This document shows, piece after piece, positions 18,174 through 26,970 of a stretch of 64,000 bases of DNA. Source of the stretch: Actinomycetospora lutea (GTDB taxonomy: Bacteria; Actinomycetota; Actinomycetes; Mycobacteriales; Pseudonocardiaceae). The position numbers were made by a program, and so were the translations under genes. Below the pieces are notes generated by a model. The model was not told where the DNA came from. It saw only the letters and a program-made list of their open reading frames with translations, and ran no database searches. Position 1 is the first letter of the stretch. Each line of letters starts with the position of its first letter. The stretch spans positions 124,001-188,000 of the forward strand of contig NZ_JAQZAL010000002.1 in the NCBI RefSeq assembly GCF_028737205.1, given 5' to 3'.

Positions 18174-18835
18174 GCGGCGCCCACCGCGCGGGTGGCGGTC
18201 ACGGCGGCGTCGATCTCGCGCAGGCGGGCGTCGGCGGCGGCATCGGCACCGCGCCCCCCGTACACCGTCTCGTCGAACCGGCGGGCGGCCTCGAGCAGGT
18301 CGTCGGCGACGGCGGGCAGCGCGCGCCCGCCCTCGCGCGCGGCGTCGCCGGCGGTGCGGCCCTGCCGGGGCTCGAGGATCGTGCGCTCCTCGAGCGACCG
18401 GACGATCGCGCGCATGCGCTCGCGGACCGCGTCGTCGAACGCGCCGGCCGTCGCGTGCCCGTCGGCGAGGCGGCGGTGCTCGTCGGCGCTCCGCTCGCTG
18501 TCGCCCAGCACCGGGGCCCGAGCCGCCGCCGTCCGCGCGATCCGCCCGAACCGCCGGCGCACGACGACGACCACGACCACGAGCAGCACCAGGAGCACGA
18601 GCAGCCCCCACCCGCCGCCGGGCGAGATCCCGGAGGCGGCGCGCAGCAGATCCTCCAGGCGCCGCGTGATCCACCGCAGCAGCTCCTGCACCGGATCGGG
18701 CGCCGCCTCCTGGTAGACGCGTCCGGAGAGCTCCTCGCGGGCCAGCTCGCGGGCGGGGTCGGCGCCGATGTCGATCGGCACGGCCCCGGGCGCCGGCGCC
18801 CCGGGCCCCGGCACCGCGGGCCCCACCGGAGCCAT
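18170..18835 (-). CDS. DUF4129 membrane protein of the MoxR operon
   Basis: 221 residues. A Pro/Gly/Ala-rich N-terminus is followed by IDIGADPARELAREELSGRVYQEA, a single long membrane helix (about 93-113, WGLLVLLVLLVVVVVVV) and a cytoplasmic helical domain with EHRRLADGHATAGAFDDAVRERMRAIVRSLEERTIL, the DUF4129 signature. Sometimes called a transglutaminase-like-associated domain; no enzyme residues are visible. The ATG at 18835 sits 10 bp after the preceding stop and its own stop overlaps the next gene's GTG. Confidence 0.88.
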   Translation of the reverse strand: MAPVGPAVPGPGAPAPGAVPIDIGADPARELAREELSGRVYQEAAPDPVQELLRWITRRLEDLLRAASGISPGGGWGLLVLLVLLVVVVVVVRRRFGRIARTAAARAPVLGDSERSADEHRRLADGHATAGAFDDAVRERMRAIVRSLEERTILEPRQGRTAGDAAREGGRALPAVADDLLEAARRFDETVYGGRGADAAADARLREIDAAVTATRAVGAA

Positions 18836-18845
18836 CAGCGACTCA

Positions 18846-20315
18846 TCAGCGGGGCCCGACCGCGGCCCGCTGCAGCTCGATGTCGAAGCCCTCGCGGCGC
18901 ATGCGCTGGTCGACGTAGAGCAGGCCGGTGACCCCGGCCTGGAACGGCGTCGTGAGCGTGCTCGCGATGATCGACCCCAGCGCCGTCGCGAGCAGCACCC
19001 CGAGCGGCATCCCCGAGGCGCCCGACAGGCCGCCGCCCGCACTGAACGCGGCGACGCCGCCCACGATCGAGAACGGGATCGTGATCACGAAGGCCACGAA
19101 GGCGGCGATGATCGCCCCGAGCAGCTGGATGCCGAGCACCGGCCACCACCGCCCCTTGACGAGGAACCACGACCGGCGCAGCGCCTCGGTGACACCGACG
19201 CCCTCGAGGACGTAGGCGGGCGCGGCCAGGGAGAGCGAGACCCCGACCCAGATCAGGACCACGAGGGCGGCGAGCACGCCGATGCCGATGACGACCCAGC
19301 CGAGCGTGGGGTCGACGAGCAGGAGCAGGAGCCCCGGGATCGCGCCCACGAGCAGGATGCCGATCGCGATCAGGGCGATGAGCAGCGAGAGCCCGATGAC
19401 GCCCAGGATGCGGGGCTGCGCGGCGCGCCAGGTCTCTCCCGCGTCGACCGGGGCGCCGAGCACCGAGCGGCTGATGACCACCATGAGGATGCCGGTGAGC
19501 ACCGACGTCGCGACGAGGGTGACGATCCCGCCGCCGAGCGACGACGCGCCCGTGCCGGCGATCTGCCCGGTGACCCGGGAGAGGTCGGGCGAGCCACCCA
19601 GCGGCGTCGGCGTCGCGTTCGGGACCAGCAGCGTCAGCACGAGCTGGGCCAGCGTGCTGATCACGGCCACGACCGCCGACCAGCCCAGCACGATCTTCGG
19701 GTGCGCGCGGATGTAGCCGAGCGCGCCGTCGAGGATCTCGCCGAGCCCCAGCGGGCGCAGCGGCACGATCCCGGGCTTCGGCGCGCGGGGCGGCATACCG
19801 CCGCCCGGCTGACCGAACCCCGGCTGACCGGCGGGCTGACCGTAGCCGGGCTGGCCGTAGCCGGGCTGGCCGTAGCCGGGCTGGCCGTAGCCGGGCTGGC
19901 CGTAGCCCGGCTGGCCACCGGGGGCGCCGTACCCGGGTTGCTGTCCGTAGCCGGCCTGCTGCCCGTACCCGGGCTGGCCGTAGCCCGGCTGGCCACCGGG
20001 GGCGCCGTACCCGGGCTGCTGCCCGTACCCCGGTTGCTGCCCGTAGCCCGGTTGCTGCCCGTAGCCCGCCCCGCCGTAGCCGGGCTGCTGGCCCGGGCCG
20101 GGCTGCTGGCCCGGGCCGGGCTGCTCGCCGCCGGGCGGCCCCGCAGCGGTCGGCTGGTCGCCGCCACCTCCCGGATCCCAGGCCGGGACCGAGGACGGGC
20201 CGGGCGTGCCGTGCGGCGGGGTCGGCTCGCCGTTCTCACCGTTGCCGCTGGACGAGCCGGACGAGCTGGAGCCCGACGACTCGGGCGTCGGGTCGGACGA
20301 CGACGGACCACTCAC
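18846..20315 (-). CDS. Multi-helix membrane protein with long GYGQP-repeat N-terminus
   Basis: About 490 residues from a GTG. The first 175 residues are low complexity: Ser/Gly, then many copies of the pentapeptide [10 protein letters not shown] and ending [12 protein letters not shown]. The rest is a membrane domain of about six helices beginning [28 protein letters not shown], which resembles the glycerophosphodiester phosphodiesterase membrane-domain (GDPDase_memb/DUF7544) group. No catalytic domain is attached. It heads the operon with DUF4129, DUF4350, MoxR and DUF58. The repeats are encoded by near-identical 15-bp units, so length variation between strains is likely. Confidence 0.85.
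   Translation of the reverse strand: MSGPSSSDPTPESSGSSSSGSSSGNGENGEPTPPHGTPGPSSVPAWDPGGGGDQPTAAGPPGGEQPGPGQQPGPGQQPGYGGAGYGQQPGYGQQPGYGQQPGYGAPGGQPGYGQPGYGQQAGYGQQPGYGAPGGQPGYGQPGYGQPGYGQPGYGQPGYGQPAGQPGFGQPGGGMPPRAPKPGIVPLRPLGLGEILDGALGYIRAHPKIVLGWSAVVAVISTLAQLVLTLLVPNATPTPLGGSPDLSRVTGQIAGTGASSLGGGIVTLVATSVLTGILMVVISRSVLGAPVDAGETWRAAQPRILGVIGLSLLIALIAIGILLVGAIPGLLLLLVDPTLGWVVIGIGVLAALVVLIWVGVSLSLAAPAYVLEGVGVTEALRRSWFLVKGRWWPVLGIQLLGAIIAAFVAFVITIPFSIVGGVAAFSAGGGLSGASGMPLGVLLATALGSIIASTLTTPFQAGVTGLLYVDQRMRREGFDIELQRAAVGPR
19841..20120 (-). repeat. 15-bp coding repeats (GYGQP units)
   Basis: Units such as cgtagccgggctggc recur exactly about five times at 19841-19915 and in looser form up to about 20120, interrupted by the insert ccaccgggggcgccgtac. 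They encode the Tyr/Gly/Gln/Pro region of the membrane protein on the reverse strand. Confidence 0.9.
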
Positions 20316-20440
20316 CAGGGCACGCTCCCCTCTCTGCGCCGGTGACTCCCCGCGCCGGACCGATGACGCGGTGATCGTGCCACGCGTGCGCGCACGGCAC
20401 GCGTGAACGACCGCCACCGTGTGTCTGCCACGATCCTCCG

Positions 20441-21031
20441 GTGGCCCTGCACTCCGCGATGTGGCGACGGCTCGACATCTCCGACGGCCTGGCGCACGGC
20501 GCCCTCTCCGACTACACCCCGGACGCGACGCACCGCGACGGCGCCCACCTGCTCGACGGCTCGGCGGTCATGCGCGACGACGCGGGGGCGTGGTCGCTGC
20601 GGTACTCGGTGATCGCCGACCGGTCCTGGCTGACCCGCACGGTGTTCGTGGAGGTGCTCGCCGACGACGGGCTCGAGCGGGTCACCCTCGAGGTCGACCC
20701 GCGCGGCGAGTGGTCCCTCGACGGCCGCCCCTGGCCCGACCTGCGGGGCTGCACCGACATCGACGTCTCGGCCTCGCCGCTGACGAACACGCTGCCCGTC
20801 CGCCGCCTCGACCTCCCGGTCGGCGGCGAGGCGGCCATCGACGTGGCCTGGCTCGACGTGCCCTCGCTCGCCGTGCACCGCGTGCGCCAGGTCTACCGGC
20901 GGGGCCCCGACGACGCCCGCGGGCTCGCGACCTACACCTACGCCGACCCGACCTACGGCGAGTTCGGCGTCACCGTCGACCCGGTGGGGATGGTCATCGC
21001 GTATCAGGGCCTGTTCACGCGGGTGGCCTGA
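20441..21031 (+). CDS. Putative glycolipid-binding protein (PF06475-type)
   Basis: 196 residues, cytoplasmic, no signal peptide. The composition and order [58 protein letters not shown] and [28 protein letters not shown] match the Glycolipid_bind family, defined by a Pseudomonas protein structure. The biochemical role is not established. GTG start without a clear ribosome site; an ATG at 20459 is possible. Stands in a divergent pair with the MoxR operon. Confidence 0.85.
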   Translation: MALHSAMWRRLDISDGLAHGALSDYTPDATHRDGAHLLDGSAVMRDDAGAWSLRYSVIADRSWLTRTVFVEVLADDGLERVTLEVDPRGEWSLDGRPWPDLRGCTDIDVSASPLTNTLPVRRLDLPVGGEAAIDVAWLDVPSLAVHRVRQVYRRGPDDARGLATYTYADPTYGEFGVTVDPVGMVIAYQGLFTRVA

Positions 21032-21081
21032 GTACCGTCGACCGGGACACCCGCAGCAGGACGACAGGAGCGCGCTGGATC

Positions 21082-21750
21082 GTGGCCCCGCTGCGTCTCC
21101 CCTCCGGCCCCGCCCGGTGGTTCCTGCTGGCCGCCGTGCTGCTCGCGCTGGTGGCCGTCGCCCTCACCGTCCCGGTGCCCGCGCCGCTCGAGGTGCGCGA
21201 CCGCGTCGCGGCGCTGGGGACGTGGGCCCCGGTGACGTTCCTGCTGGTCCACACCCTGGTGACGACGACGCCGGTGCCGCGCACCGCGTTCTCGCTGTCC
21301 GCCGGGCTGCTGTTCGGCCCGTGGCTGGGCGTGGGTCTGTGCCTCGTCGCGAGCGTCGTCTCGGCCGCGGCGGGGTTCGCGATCTCGCGGCGCCTCGGGG
21401 GCCGCGCGGTGCGCCGTCTCGGGCCGGGGCGGGTGCGCATGCTCGAGGAACGGCTGAGCTCGCGGGGCCTGCTCGCGGTGATCTCGGCGCGCTTCGTGCC
21501 GTTCATCCCGTTCGCCCCGCTGAACTACACGTTCGGGGTGACGAGCGTGTGGTGGCGGCACTACCTGGTCGGCACGGCGATCGGGCTGGTGCCCGGGACC
21601 GCGGCGGTCGTGCTCTTCGGCGACGCGGTGACCGGCTCGCTGTCCCCGGGCCTGCTGGCCGTCTTCGCGGTCAGCGGCACGCTCGGGGTCCTCGGCGTCA
21701 CCCTCTGCGCGCGCACACCCGTCGAGCCGGTGGATCCCGACGAGGCCTGA
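21082..21750 (+). CDS. TVP38/TMEM64 (SNARE-associated/DedA-like) membrane protein
   Basis: About 222 residues with six hydrophobic segments. The family signature is clear: SLSAGLLFGPWLGVGLCLVASVVSAAAGFAISRRLG followed by RFVPFIPFAPLNYTFGVTSV, with the re-entrant Pro-rich loop of VTT/DedA-type lipid scramblase or transporter folds. GTG start 50 bp after the glycolipid-binding gene with AGGAG about 11 bp upstream, so the two may be co-transcribed and both touch lipids (inference). Confidence 0.86.
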   Translation: MAPLRLPSGPARWFLLAAVLLALVAVALTVPVPAPLEVRDRVAALGTWAPVTFLLVHTLVTTTPVPRTAFSLSAGLLFGPWLGVGLCLVASVVSAAAGFAISRRLGGRAVRRLGPGRVRMLEERLSSRGLLAVISARFVPFIPFAPLNYTFGVTSVWWRHYLVGTAIGLVPGTAAVVLFGDAVTGSLSPGLLAVFAVSGTLGVLGVTLCARTPVEPVDPDEA

Positions 21751-21756
21751 GGGCCG

Positions 21757-22080
21757 TCAGCTCCCGGGCGGCGGCGCGGGCTCGGTGGGCGGCTGGGGCG
21801 CCTCGCCCACGCTGGTCCGCGGGCCCTCGGTCGGCCGCGGGCCCTCCTCGGGGCGCGGCTCGTTCGACGGCGCGATCGGGGCCAGCGGGTCGGGCGTGAT
21901 GACGCCGGGCTGGGGCGCGGGACCGGGCGGCGGGAAGCCCTCGGTCGAGTAGTCGTTCGGGCTCGACGGCGACCCCGGGGCGGGCTCGGCGGGGAACACG
22001 CAGGCGCTCAGGGCCACGCCCGCGGCGAGCAGCACGCCCACCAGAGCCGCCGTGCGCCCGGCCGTCCGTCGGTTCGCCAC
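21757..22080 (-). CDS. Small proline-rich lipoprotein
   Basis: 107 residues. N-terminal signal ANRRTAGRTAALVGVLLAAGVALSAC ends in the lipobox LSAC (Cys about 26), so it is probably lipidated and exported. The rest is almost only Pro, Glu, Gly, Ser and Thr (PRPEEGPRPTEGPRTS), with no fold evident. The GTG start has an excellent GGGAGGACCTGCA ribosome site, which argues it is a real gene. No recognised family. Confidence 0.72.
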   Translation of the reverse strand: MANRRTAGRTAALVGVLLAAGVALSACVFPAEPAPGSPSSPNDYSTEGFPPPGPAPQPGVITPDPLAPIAPSNEPRPEEGPRPTEGPRTSVGEAPQPPTEPAPPPGS

Positions 22081-22169
22081 TGCAGGTCCTCCCGGCTCCC
22101 CCGCCGGTCCTCCGCCGGCGGCGCGCAGACGGTATCGCGTCGCCGCCCCCGTCGCCGTCCTCGCCCCAT

Positions 22170-22209
22170 GTGAGCGATCTTCGGGGCTATCGCCCCGAAC
22201 ATCGCTCAC
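22170..22209 (-). terminator. Strong hairpin downstream of the CrtU-like gene
   Basis: Arms gtgagcgat (22170-22178) with atcgctcac (22201-22209), and ttcggggc (22180-22187) with gccccgaa (22192-22199), separated by one C-C mismatch and a 4-nt loop. It includes the stop codon of the CrtU-like gene (22206-22208). There is no T-run, which is usual for actinobacterial intrinsic terminators. Confidence 0.8.
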
Positions 22210-23726
22210 GAGGACCGGGGAGCCAGGATCCCGCGCGGGCGGATCGAGCGCATCGGTTCGGGCGCGACGCCCTCCTCGCGCAGGACGTCGTTGGCGGCGG
22301 TGACCGCCGTGACCGCGGCCCGCTCCATCAGCGCGGACGGCACGTCGCACGCCACCCAGTCCCCGGCCAGGCGCAGCCCGCGCGCGTCGGTGAGGACGCC
22401 GGGGCGCACCAGGTGGTAGCCGGGGTCGAAGCCCGGCGCGTTGGTGTAGCAGTAGGACTCGGCGTCGAGCACGCGCAGGTCGGCGGCCTCGGGCCACAGG
22501 GCCGCGAGCTCCTCGCGCATCATCGCCACCAGCTCGTCGACCGACACCCCGGGCGGGCAGGCGTAGGAGTGCAGCTCCAGCACCGAGCGCCCGGGACCCG
22601 CCCAGCGCGCCGACCCGCCCTCGAGGCGGTGGAACAGCGTCACCGAATCGAGGACGCGCTCGCGGGTGACGCCGGTGAACACCGCCCGGCCCGGGTCGAC
22701 GTCGCCCTCGCAGAACAGGCGCGCCACGACGTAGGGCTCGCCGCTGGGCAGGGCGGAGATCCGCCGCGCGAGGCCCGGCGCGGCCGCGACCAGCTCGGGC
22801 GAGGCGGCGACGAGGTCCCGGGTGGCGGGCACGTCGGTGGCCACCACGAGGTGGCGGGCGTGGCGGGCGGGCTCGTGCTCGACGTCGACCGCCCAGCCCC
22901 GCGCGCCGTCGGGACGGAGCGACACCGCCCGCGCGCCGGTCGTGACGCCCGCCCCGTGCTTCTCCAGCAGGCGGGTGAACGGCTCCCACAGCGCCGTGCG
23001 GTAGTCCTCGACCGGGGCGTCCATGCCCAGGCCCTCGGGGTTGGCGGTGAAGTAGAAGTGGCACATGGCCAGGAACTCGGCCGCCGAGTAGCGCTGCTCG
23101 ACGTTGAAGAACGAGTGCGCGAAGACCTCGAAGAGCATCGCGCGCCCGCGGTCGGAGAAGCCCAGGCCGTCGAGGAGCTCCGCGGCGGTGCGGTGGTCGT
23201 GCTCGGCGTAGGTGCGCACGGGGTCGTAGCGCAGCATCGCGAGCGCCTCGTCGGGGTCGACGTGGCGCAGCTCGCGCAGCTTGAAGCTGGGGCTGCGCAG
23301 CACGAGCGCGACGAGGTTGAGCAGCGGCGTGCGGGGCAGCGCGGTGAAGTCCTCGGACTCCCAGCCCACCGACGGGCGGCTCGCGATCGGGTAGCCGCCG
23401 ACGTCGCGCAGGAAGCCGAGGTCGGGGTCGAGGCGGCGCAGGACGTCGCGCAGCGTGTAGTACTGCCGGAAGAATCCGTGGTAGCCGTGCTCGACCACCA
23501 CCTCGCTGCCGTCGGACAGCCGCCGGTCCCAGGTGCCCAGGCGCCCGCCCAGGTGCGGCGCCGCCTCGAGCAGCTCGACCTGCACGCCCCGCTCGGCGAG
23601 CACGAGCGCGGCGCTCACCCCGGCGATGCCGCCGCCGACGACCACCGCCGTGGCGTCCGGCCCGACACGCTGCGGGAGGTCGGGGCGGGGAGGGACGTGC
23701 TGGTGGAGGTGGCGGGAGGCGGACAC
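22206..23726 (-). CDS. FAD-dependent carotene-desaturase/CrtU-like oxidoreductase
   Basis: 506 residues. The dinucleotide fold VVVGGGIAGVSAALVLAERG (about 28-47) is followed by VELLEAAPHLGGRLGTWD, as in phytoene-desaturase relatives. The stretch VVVEHGYHGFFRQYYTLRDVLRRLDP and RTYAEHDHRTAAELLD closely resembles actinobacterial CrtU (carotenoid phi-ring synthase); the C-terminal FAD contact is RLAGDWVACDVPSALMERA. No crtE, crtB, crtI or crtY lies nearby, so a carotenoid role is not shown and another isoprenoid-like substrate is possible. The GTG start is a choice; the frame stays open further upstream. Divergent from thuA with a shared motif between. Confidence 0.82.
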   Translation of the reverse strand: MSASRHLHQHVPPRPDLPQRVGPDATAVVVGGGIAGVSAALVLAERGVQVELLEAAPHLGGRLGTWDRRLSDGSEVVVEHGYHGFFRQYYTLRDVLRRLDPDLGFLRDVGGYPIASRPSVGWESEDFTALPRTPLLNLVALVLRSPSFKLRELRHVDPDEALAMLRYDPVRTYAEHDHRTAAELLDGLGFSDRGRAMLFEVFAHSFFNVEQRYSAAEFLAMCHFYFTANPEGLGMDAPVEDYRTALWEPFTRLLEKHGAGVTTGARAVSLRPDGARGWAVDVEHEPARHARHLVVATDVPATRDLVAASPELVAAAPGLARRISALPSGEPYVVARLFCEGDVDPGRAVFTGVTRERVLDSVTLFHRLEGGSARWAGPGRSVLELHSYACPPGVSVDELVAMMREELAALWPEAADLRVLDAESYCYTNAPGFDPGYHLVRPGVLTDARGLRLAGDWVACDVPSALMERAAVTAVTAANDVLREEGVAPEPMRSIRPRGILAPRSS

Positions 23727-23796
23727 GAGCGCGACCCTAACCGCGCGGGTCGCACTGTTCCGGATGAGCGCGGTGCTCGTAGAGTCCACCTCACTA

Positions 23797-23816
23797 GTCG
23801 TTAAGGTCCCGACGAC
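23797..23816 (+). promoter_or_regulatory. Copy G of the shared 20-bp element, upstream of thuA
   Basis: GTCGTTAA-GGTC-CCGACGAC. The outer arms GTCGT/ACGAC are perfectly palindromic and TAGTCGT at its left is shared with copies A and B. It lies between the divergent CrtU-like and ThuA genes, 12 bp before the ThuA start. Three positions differ from the best copies, so this is a weaker member. Confidence 0.5.
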
Positions 23817-23828
23817 GGGAGTCCCCTC

Positions 23829-24536
23829 GTGCGTGCTGTGGTGCTGTCCGGAGGCTTGACGCACGACTTCCCCGCCACCACGTCCTGCCTGACCGCGCTG
23901 CTGGCCCCGCTGGGTGTCGCGTCGGAGGTCCACGAGGGCGTCGACGGCGTCGACGAGGCCTTCCTCGCCCTGCCGGGCGCCGACCTCCTCGTCGTCAACG
24001 CGCTGCGCTGGACGATGACCGGGCCCGGCGTCCCCGACCGCTACCGCGAGCAGGCCGACGCGGAGGGCGCGAGCCCCTCGGCGGCGGCGCGCGCGGCGTT
24101 CGCCGACCACCTGGCCGGCGGCGGCGGCGTGCTCGCGGTGCACACGGCGGCCCTGTGCTTCGACGACTGGCCGGAGTGGGGTGCCGCGCTCGGTGCGCGC
24201 TGGGTCTGGGGGCGTTCCCAGCACCCGCCGCTGGGCCCGGAGATCGACGTGTCGGTGGTCGGCGACGGCGACCTCGTCGGCGGTGTGGAGGGCTTCTCGC
24301 TGGTGGACGAGGTCTACGGCGACATGGACCTCGCCGGCGACCTCGATCCCCAGCTCGCCGCGCCCCAGCCCGTCACCGACGGCCGGACCATGCCGCTGCT
24401 GTGGGCCCGCGAGCACGGCGGCGGGCGCGTGGTCTACGACGCGCTCGGGCACCACCCGCCGTCGTACGCGGTGCCCGAGCACGCGGAGATCGTCACCCGG
24501 GCGGCGCGGTGGGCCCTCGGTGGCCGAGGTGGCTGA
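23829..24536 (+). CDS. ThuA-domain protein
   Basis: 235 residues, cytoplasmic. VVLSGGLTHDFPATTSCLTALL, ADLLVVNALRW and GGGVLAVHTAALCFDDWPEWGAALGARWVWGRSQHPPLG fit the ThuA-like fold (trehalose-utilisation family, related to class I glutamine amidotransferases). ThuA proteins accompany sugar or polyol oxidation, but the precise reaction is unknown. GTG start with GGGAG upstream. Followed with a 17-bp overlap by a TIM-barrel gene and then an SDR, forming a three-gene unit. Confidence 0.85.
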   Translation: MRAVVLSGGLTHDFPATTSCLTALLAPLGVASEVHEGVDGVDEAFLALPGADLLVVNALRWTMTGPGVPDRYREQADAEGASPSAAARAAFADHLAGGGGVLAVHTAALCFDDWPEWGAALGARWVWGRSQHPPLGPEIDVSVVGDGDLVGGVEGFSLVDEVYGDMDLAGDLDPQLAAPQPVTDGRTMPLLWAREHGGGRVVYDALGHHPPSYAVPEHAEIVTRAARWALGGRGG

Positions 24537-25290
24537 TCACCCCCTGTCGCTCTCGGCCGGCTGCGTCCTCGACGTCGAGCCCGCCGAGGTCGTGGCCCTC
24601 GCGGCCGCGGGCGGCTACGACCTGGCCGGGGTCCGCCTGGCCGACCCCCGCGCCCAGCGCCCCGCGGTCGTCCGCGCCCTCGCGCAGCACCCGGTCGGCC
24701 TGCTCGACGTCGAGGTCGTCCGGCTCGGCGCCGCCCCCCTGAGCGACCACGACCGCGCCCTCGCCGACGTCGCCGCCGAGCTGGGCGCGCGGTTCCTGCT
24801 CACCGTCTCCGACGACCCCGACGAGGACGTCACTACCGCGCGCGTCGCGGAGCTGGCGGCCCTCCTGCGCGGCGCGCCCACCCGCGTCGCCCTCGAGCCG
24901 ATGCGGTTCACCGGCGTCCGCACGCGCGAGGCGGCCGAGCGGATCGCGCGCGCGGCGGGTGCCACCGTGCTCCTCGACCCGCTGCACCTGCACCGCACCG
25001 GCGACGACCTCGCCCGCCCCGCCGACCCGGCCCTCACCGGGTACGCGCAGCTGACCGACGTCGCCGCGCCGGCCACCACGCCGGACGACCTCGCGCACGA
25101 GGCCCGCCACGACCGGGTCCCGCCCGGCGAGGGCGGGCTGGACCTGCGCGGCTTCGTGGCGGGCCTGCCTCCGGCCGTCCCGCTCGCGGTCGAGGTCCAG
25201 TCCGACCGGCTGCGGGCGACCACCGCACCCCTGGAGCGCGCGCTGCTGCTGTGTCGCGCCGCCCGCACCGTCCTGGGAGGGACCCCCTGA
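24520..25290 (+). CDS. TIM-barrel protein, sugar-phosphate isomerase/epimerase-like (AP endonuclease 2 fold)
   Basis: 256 residues. Alternating strands and helices with VALEPMRFTGVRTREAAERIARAAGATVLLDPLHLHRTG (a metal-ligand Glu and Asp-x-x-His typical of xylose-isomerase-like barrels) and YAQLTDVAAP, ending PLAVEVQSDRL (Glu). These acidic/His positions match the metal site of the IolE/hydroxypyruvate-isomerase-like family. Substrate unknown. The start is either GTG 24520 or GTG 24529, both overlapping ThuA. Its stop shares one base with the following SDR start. Confidence 0.8.
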   Translation: MAEVADHPLSLSAGCVLDVEPAEVVALAAAGGYDLAGVRLADPRAQRPAVVRALAQHPVGLLDVEVVRLGAAPLSDHDRALADVAAELGARFLLTVSDDPDEDVTTARVAELAALLRGAPTRVALEPMRFTGVRTREAAERIARAAGATVLLDPLHLHRTGDDLARPADPALTGYAQLTDVAAPATTPDDLAHEARHDRVPPGEGGLDLRGFVAGLPPAVPLAVEVQSDRLRATTAPLERALLLCRAARTVLGGTP

Positions 25291-26048
25291 TGGCACGACC
25301 GATCGCCGGCATGTCCGTGCTCGTCACCGGAGGGGGCTCGGGCATCGGCGAGACCGTGGTGACGCGCCTGGCCGCCGCCGGCGCGCGGGTGACGCTGACC
25401 GGCCGCCGGGCGGAGAAGATCGCGGCGGTGGCGGAGCGGTCGGGCGCGCGGCCGGTCGCGGGCGACGTCACCGTCGACGCCGACCGTCGCGCGATGGTCG
25501 ACGCCGCCGTGGAGCACGGCGGCGGGCTCGACGCGGTCGTGCACGCGGCGGGCAACATGTACCGGGGGCCGCTCGCCGAGCTCACCGAGCAGGGCCTGCA
25601 CGACGTCTTCGCCTCCAACACGGTGGCGCCGATGCTGCTCACGGGCCTGGCGCTCCCCCACCTCGTCGCCGCGCGGGGGGCGGTCGTGTTCTTCGGGTCC
25701 GTGCACACCCAGCGCGCCTTCCCCGGCGCGGCCCCCTACGCGGCGACCAAGGGCGCGCTGGAGACGCTGACCGGGGTGCTCGCCGCCGAGCTGGGCCCGC
25801 AGGGCGTGCGGGTGAGCTGCGTGCGCCCGGGCGGCGTGCTCACCGAGATCAACCAGCGGGCGGGCCTGTTCGACGACGCCACGGCCGCCGAGCGGATGCA
25901 GTCCCTCGGCCCCGCGCACGCCCTGGGCCGGCCGGGCACCACCGACGAGGTCGCCGAGGCCGTCGAGTACCTGCTCGGCGCGGAGTGGGTCACCGGCAAC
26001 GTGCTCACCGTCGACGGCGGCCTCGGCCTGGGCGTCACCCAGGCCTGA
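25290..26048 (+). CDS. Short-chain dehydrogenase/reductase
   Basis: 252 residues. NAD(P)-binding TGGGSGIGE (about 13-21), the NAG-equivalent VVHAAGN, catalytic Ser in FFGSVHTQRA and YAATK for the catalytic Tyr and Lys, and the C-terminal GNVLTVDGGLGLG. A classical SDR of the FabG-like group. GRRAEK after strand 2 favours NADP(H). Third gene of the thuA unit, probably oxidising or reducing a sugar-like or hydroxylated intermediate (inference). Convergent with the TrmB-type regulator, 18 bp apart. Confidence 0.9.
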   Translation: MARPIAGMSVLVTGGGSGIGETVVTRLAAAGARVTLTGRRAEKIAAVAERSGARPVAGDVTVDADRRAMVDAAVEHGGGLDAVVHAAGNMYRGPLAELTEQGLHDVFASNTVAPMLLTGLALPHLVAARGAVVFFGSVHTQRAFPGAAPYAATKGALETLTGVLAAELGPQGVRVSCVRPGGVLTEINQRAGLFDDATAAERMQSLGPAHALGRPGTTDEVAEAVEYLLGAEWVTGNVLTVDGGLGLGVTQA

Positions 26049-26066
26049 CGCCCACCGACGGGAGGC

Positions 26067-26942
26067 CTACCTACGGCGGCGGCGGGCAGGCGCGCCGCGC
26101 CCGCCGAGCTGGAGCAGCGCCGCCGGGATGCCGTGGTCGGCGCGCAGGCGCTGGATCGCGGGGTCGTTGGCCCAGAACGTCTCGAAGTCCTCGGGCGCGA
26201 GCTTCTCGGCGATGAGGTGCATGGCGATGTCGTGGCGCACGTACTCGACGGCCACGAGCACGACCGCGGGGTCGTCGGTGAACACGCCCCAGGCGTCCTC
26301 ACCCACCACGCCGCCGATGACGGCCTGCTCGCGGTCGGCGGCGACCACCAGCAGCCGGCAGCCCAGGTTCTCCAGCGCCACCTCCGGGCTCGAGAAGCGG
26401 TGCACGGTCGTGGTGCCGACCGGCTCGGCGTCCTCGCCGAAGCTCACCACGGAGACGTCGACGCCCTCGTTCTCCGCCCGCCGGGCCGCGGCCTTGAGCG
26501 GCGCGAGCTCGGCGGGCCAGCCGGAGAGGAACAGGTCGTTGCGGGCCGCGCCGACGACGTCCTCGGCGCGCGCGAGCAGGGAGTCGCGGTCGGTGAGGTT
26601 GTGGACGATGCGCACCTGCGGCGGCGCCGCGAGCCGGGGCAGCTCGGTGCCGAGCGCGTCCATCGACGCGTCGAACTCCCGGCGCATCCGCTCGAGCAGC
26701 GACGCGGGCGGCAGCGACAGGTAGCCGACGCTGCTCTCGCCGGTGTGCACCTCGTACGCGGCGCCGCGGCCGACGAGCTTGCCGAGCGTCTCGTAGACGG
26801 TGCTACGCGGCACGCCCGACCGCTTGGCGACCTCGTAGCCGTTCAGCGGGGTCCCGGCGGCCACCAGGGCGACGTAGGCCTTGGCCTCGTAGCCCGACAT
26901 GCCGAGACGCCCGAGCTCGTCGATGACGCTCTGCTGCGACAT
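26067..26942 (-). CDS. TrmB-family transcriptional regulator
   Basis: 291 residues. The N-terminal winged helix reads LGMSGYEAKAYVALVAAGTPLNGYEVAKRSGVPRSTVYETLGKLVGRGAAYE, the classic TrmB HTH. A coiled-coil linker (SLLERMRREFDASMDAL) leads to a phospholipase-D-like/sugar-binding effector half with FLSGWPAELAPLKAAARRAENEGVDVSVVSFG. It is encoded 28 bp after an SDR gene in the same direction. As the only regulator inside the 22-45 kb island it is the best candidate to bind the repeated 20-bp element, but no direct evidence links them. Confidence 0.88.
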   Translation of the reverse strand: MSQQSVIDELGRLGMSGYEAKAYVALVAAGTPLNGYEVAKRSGVPRSTVYETLGKLVGRGAAYEVHTGESSVGYLSLPPASLLERMRREFDASMDALGTELPRLAAPPQVRIVHNLTDRDSLLARAEDVVGAARNDLFLSGWPAELAPLKAAARRAENEGVDVSVVSFGEDAEPVGTTTVHRFSSPEVALENLGCRLLVVAADREQAVIGGVVGEDAWGVFTDDPAVVLVAVEYVRHDIAMHLIAEKLAPEDFETFWANDPAIQRLRADHGIPAALLQLGGRGAPARRRRR

Positions 26943-26970
26943 GGCTCCATCGTTCCAGGTCGGGGGGCGG

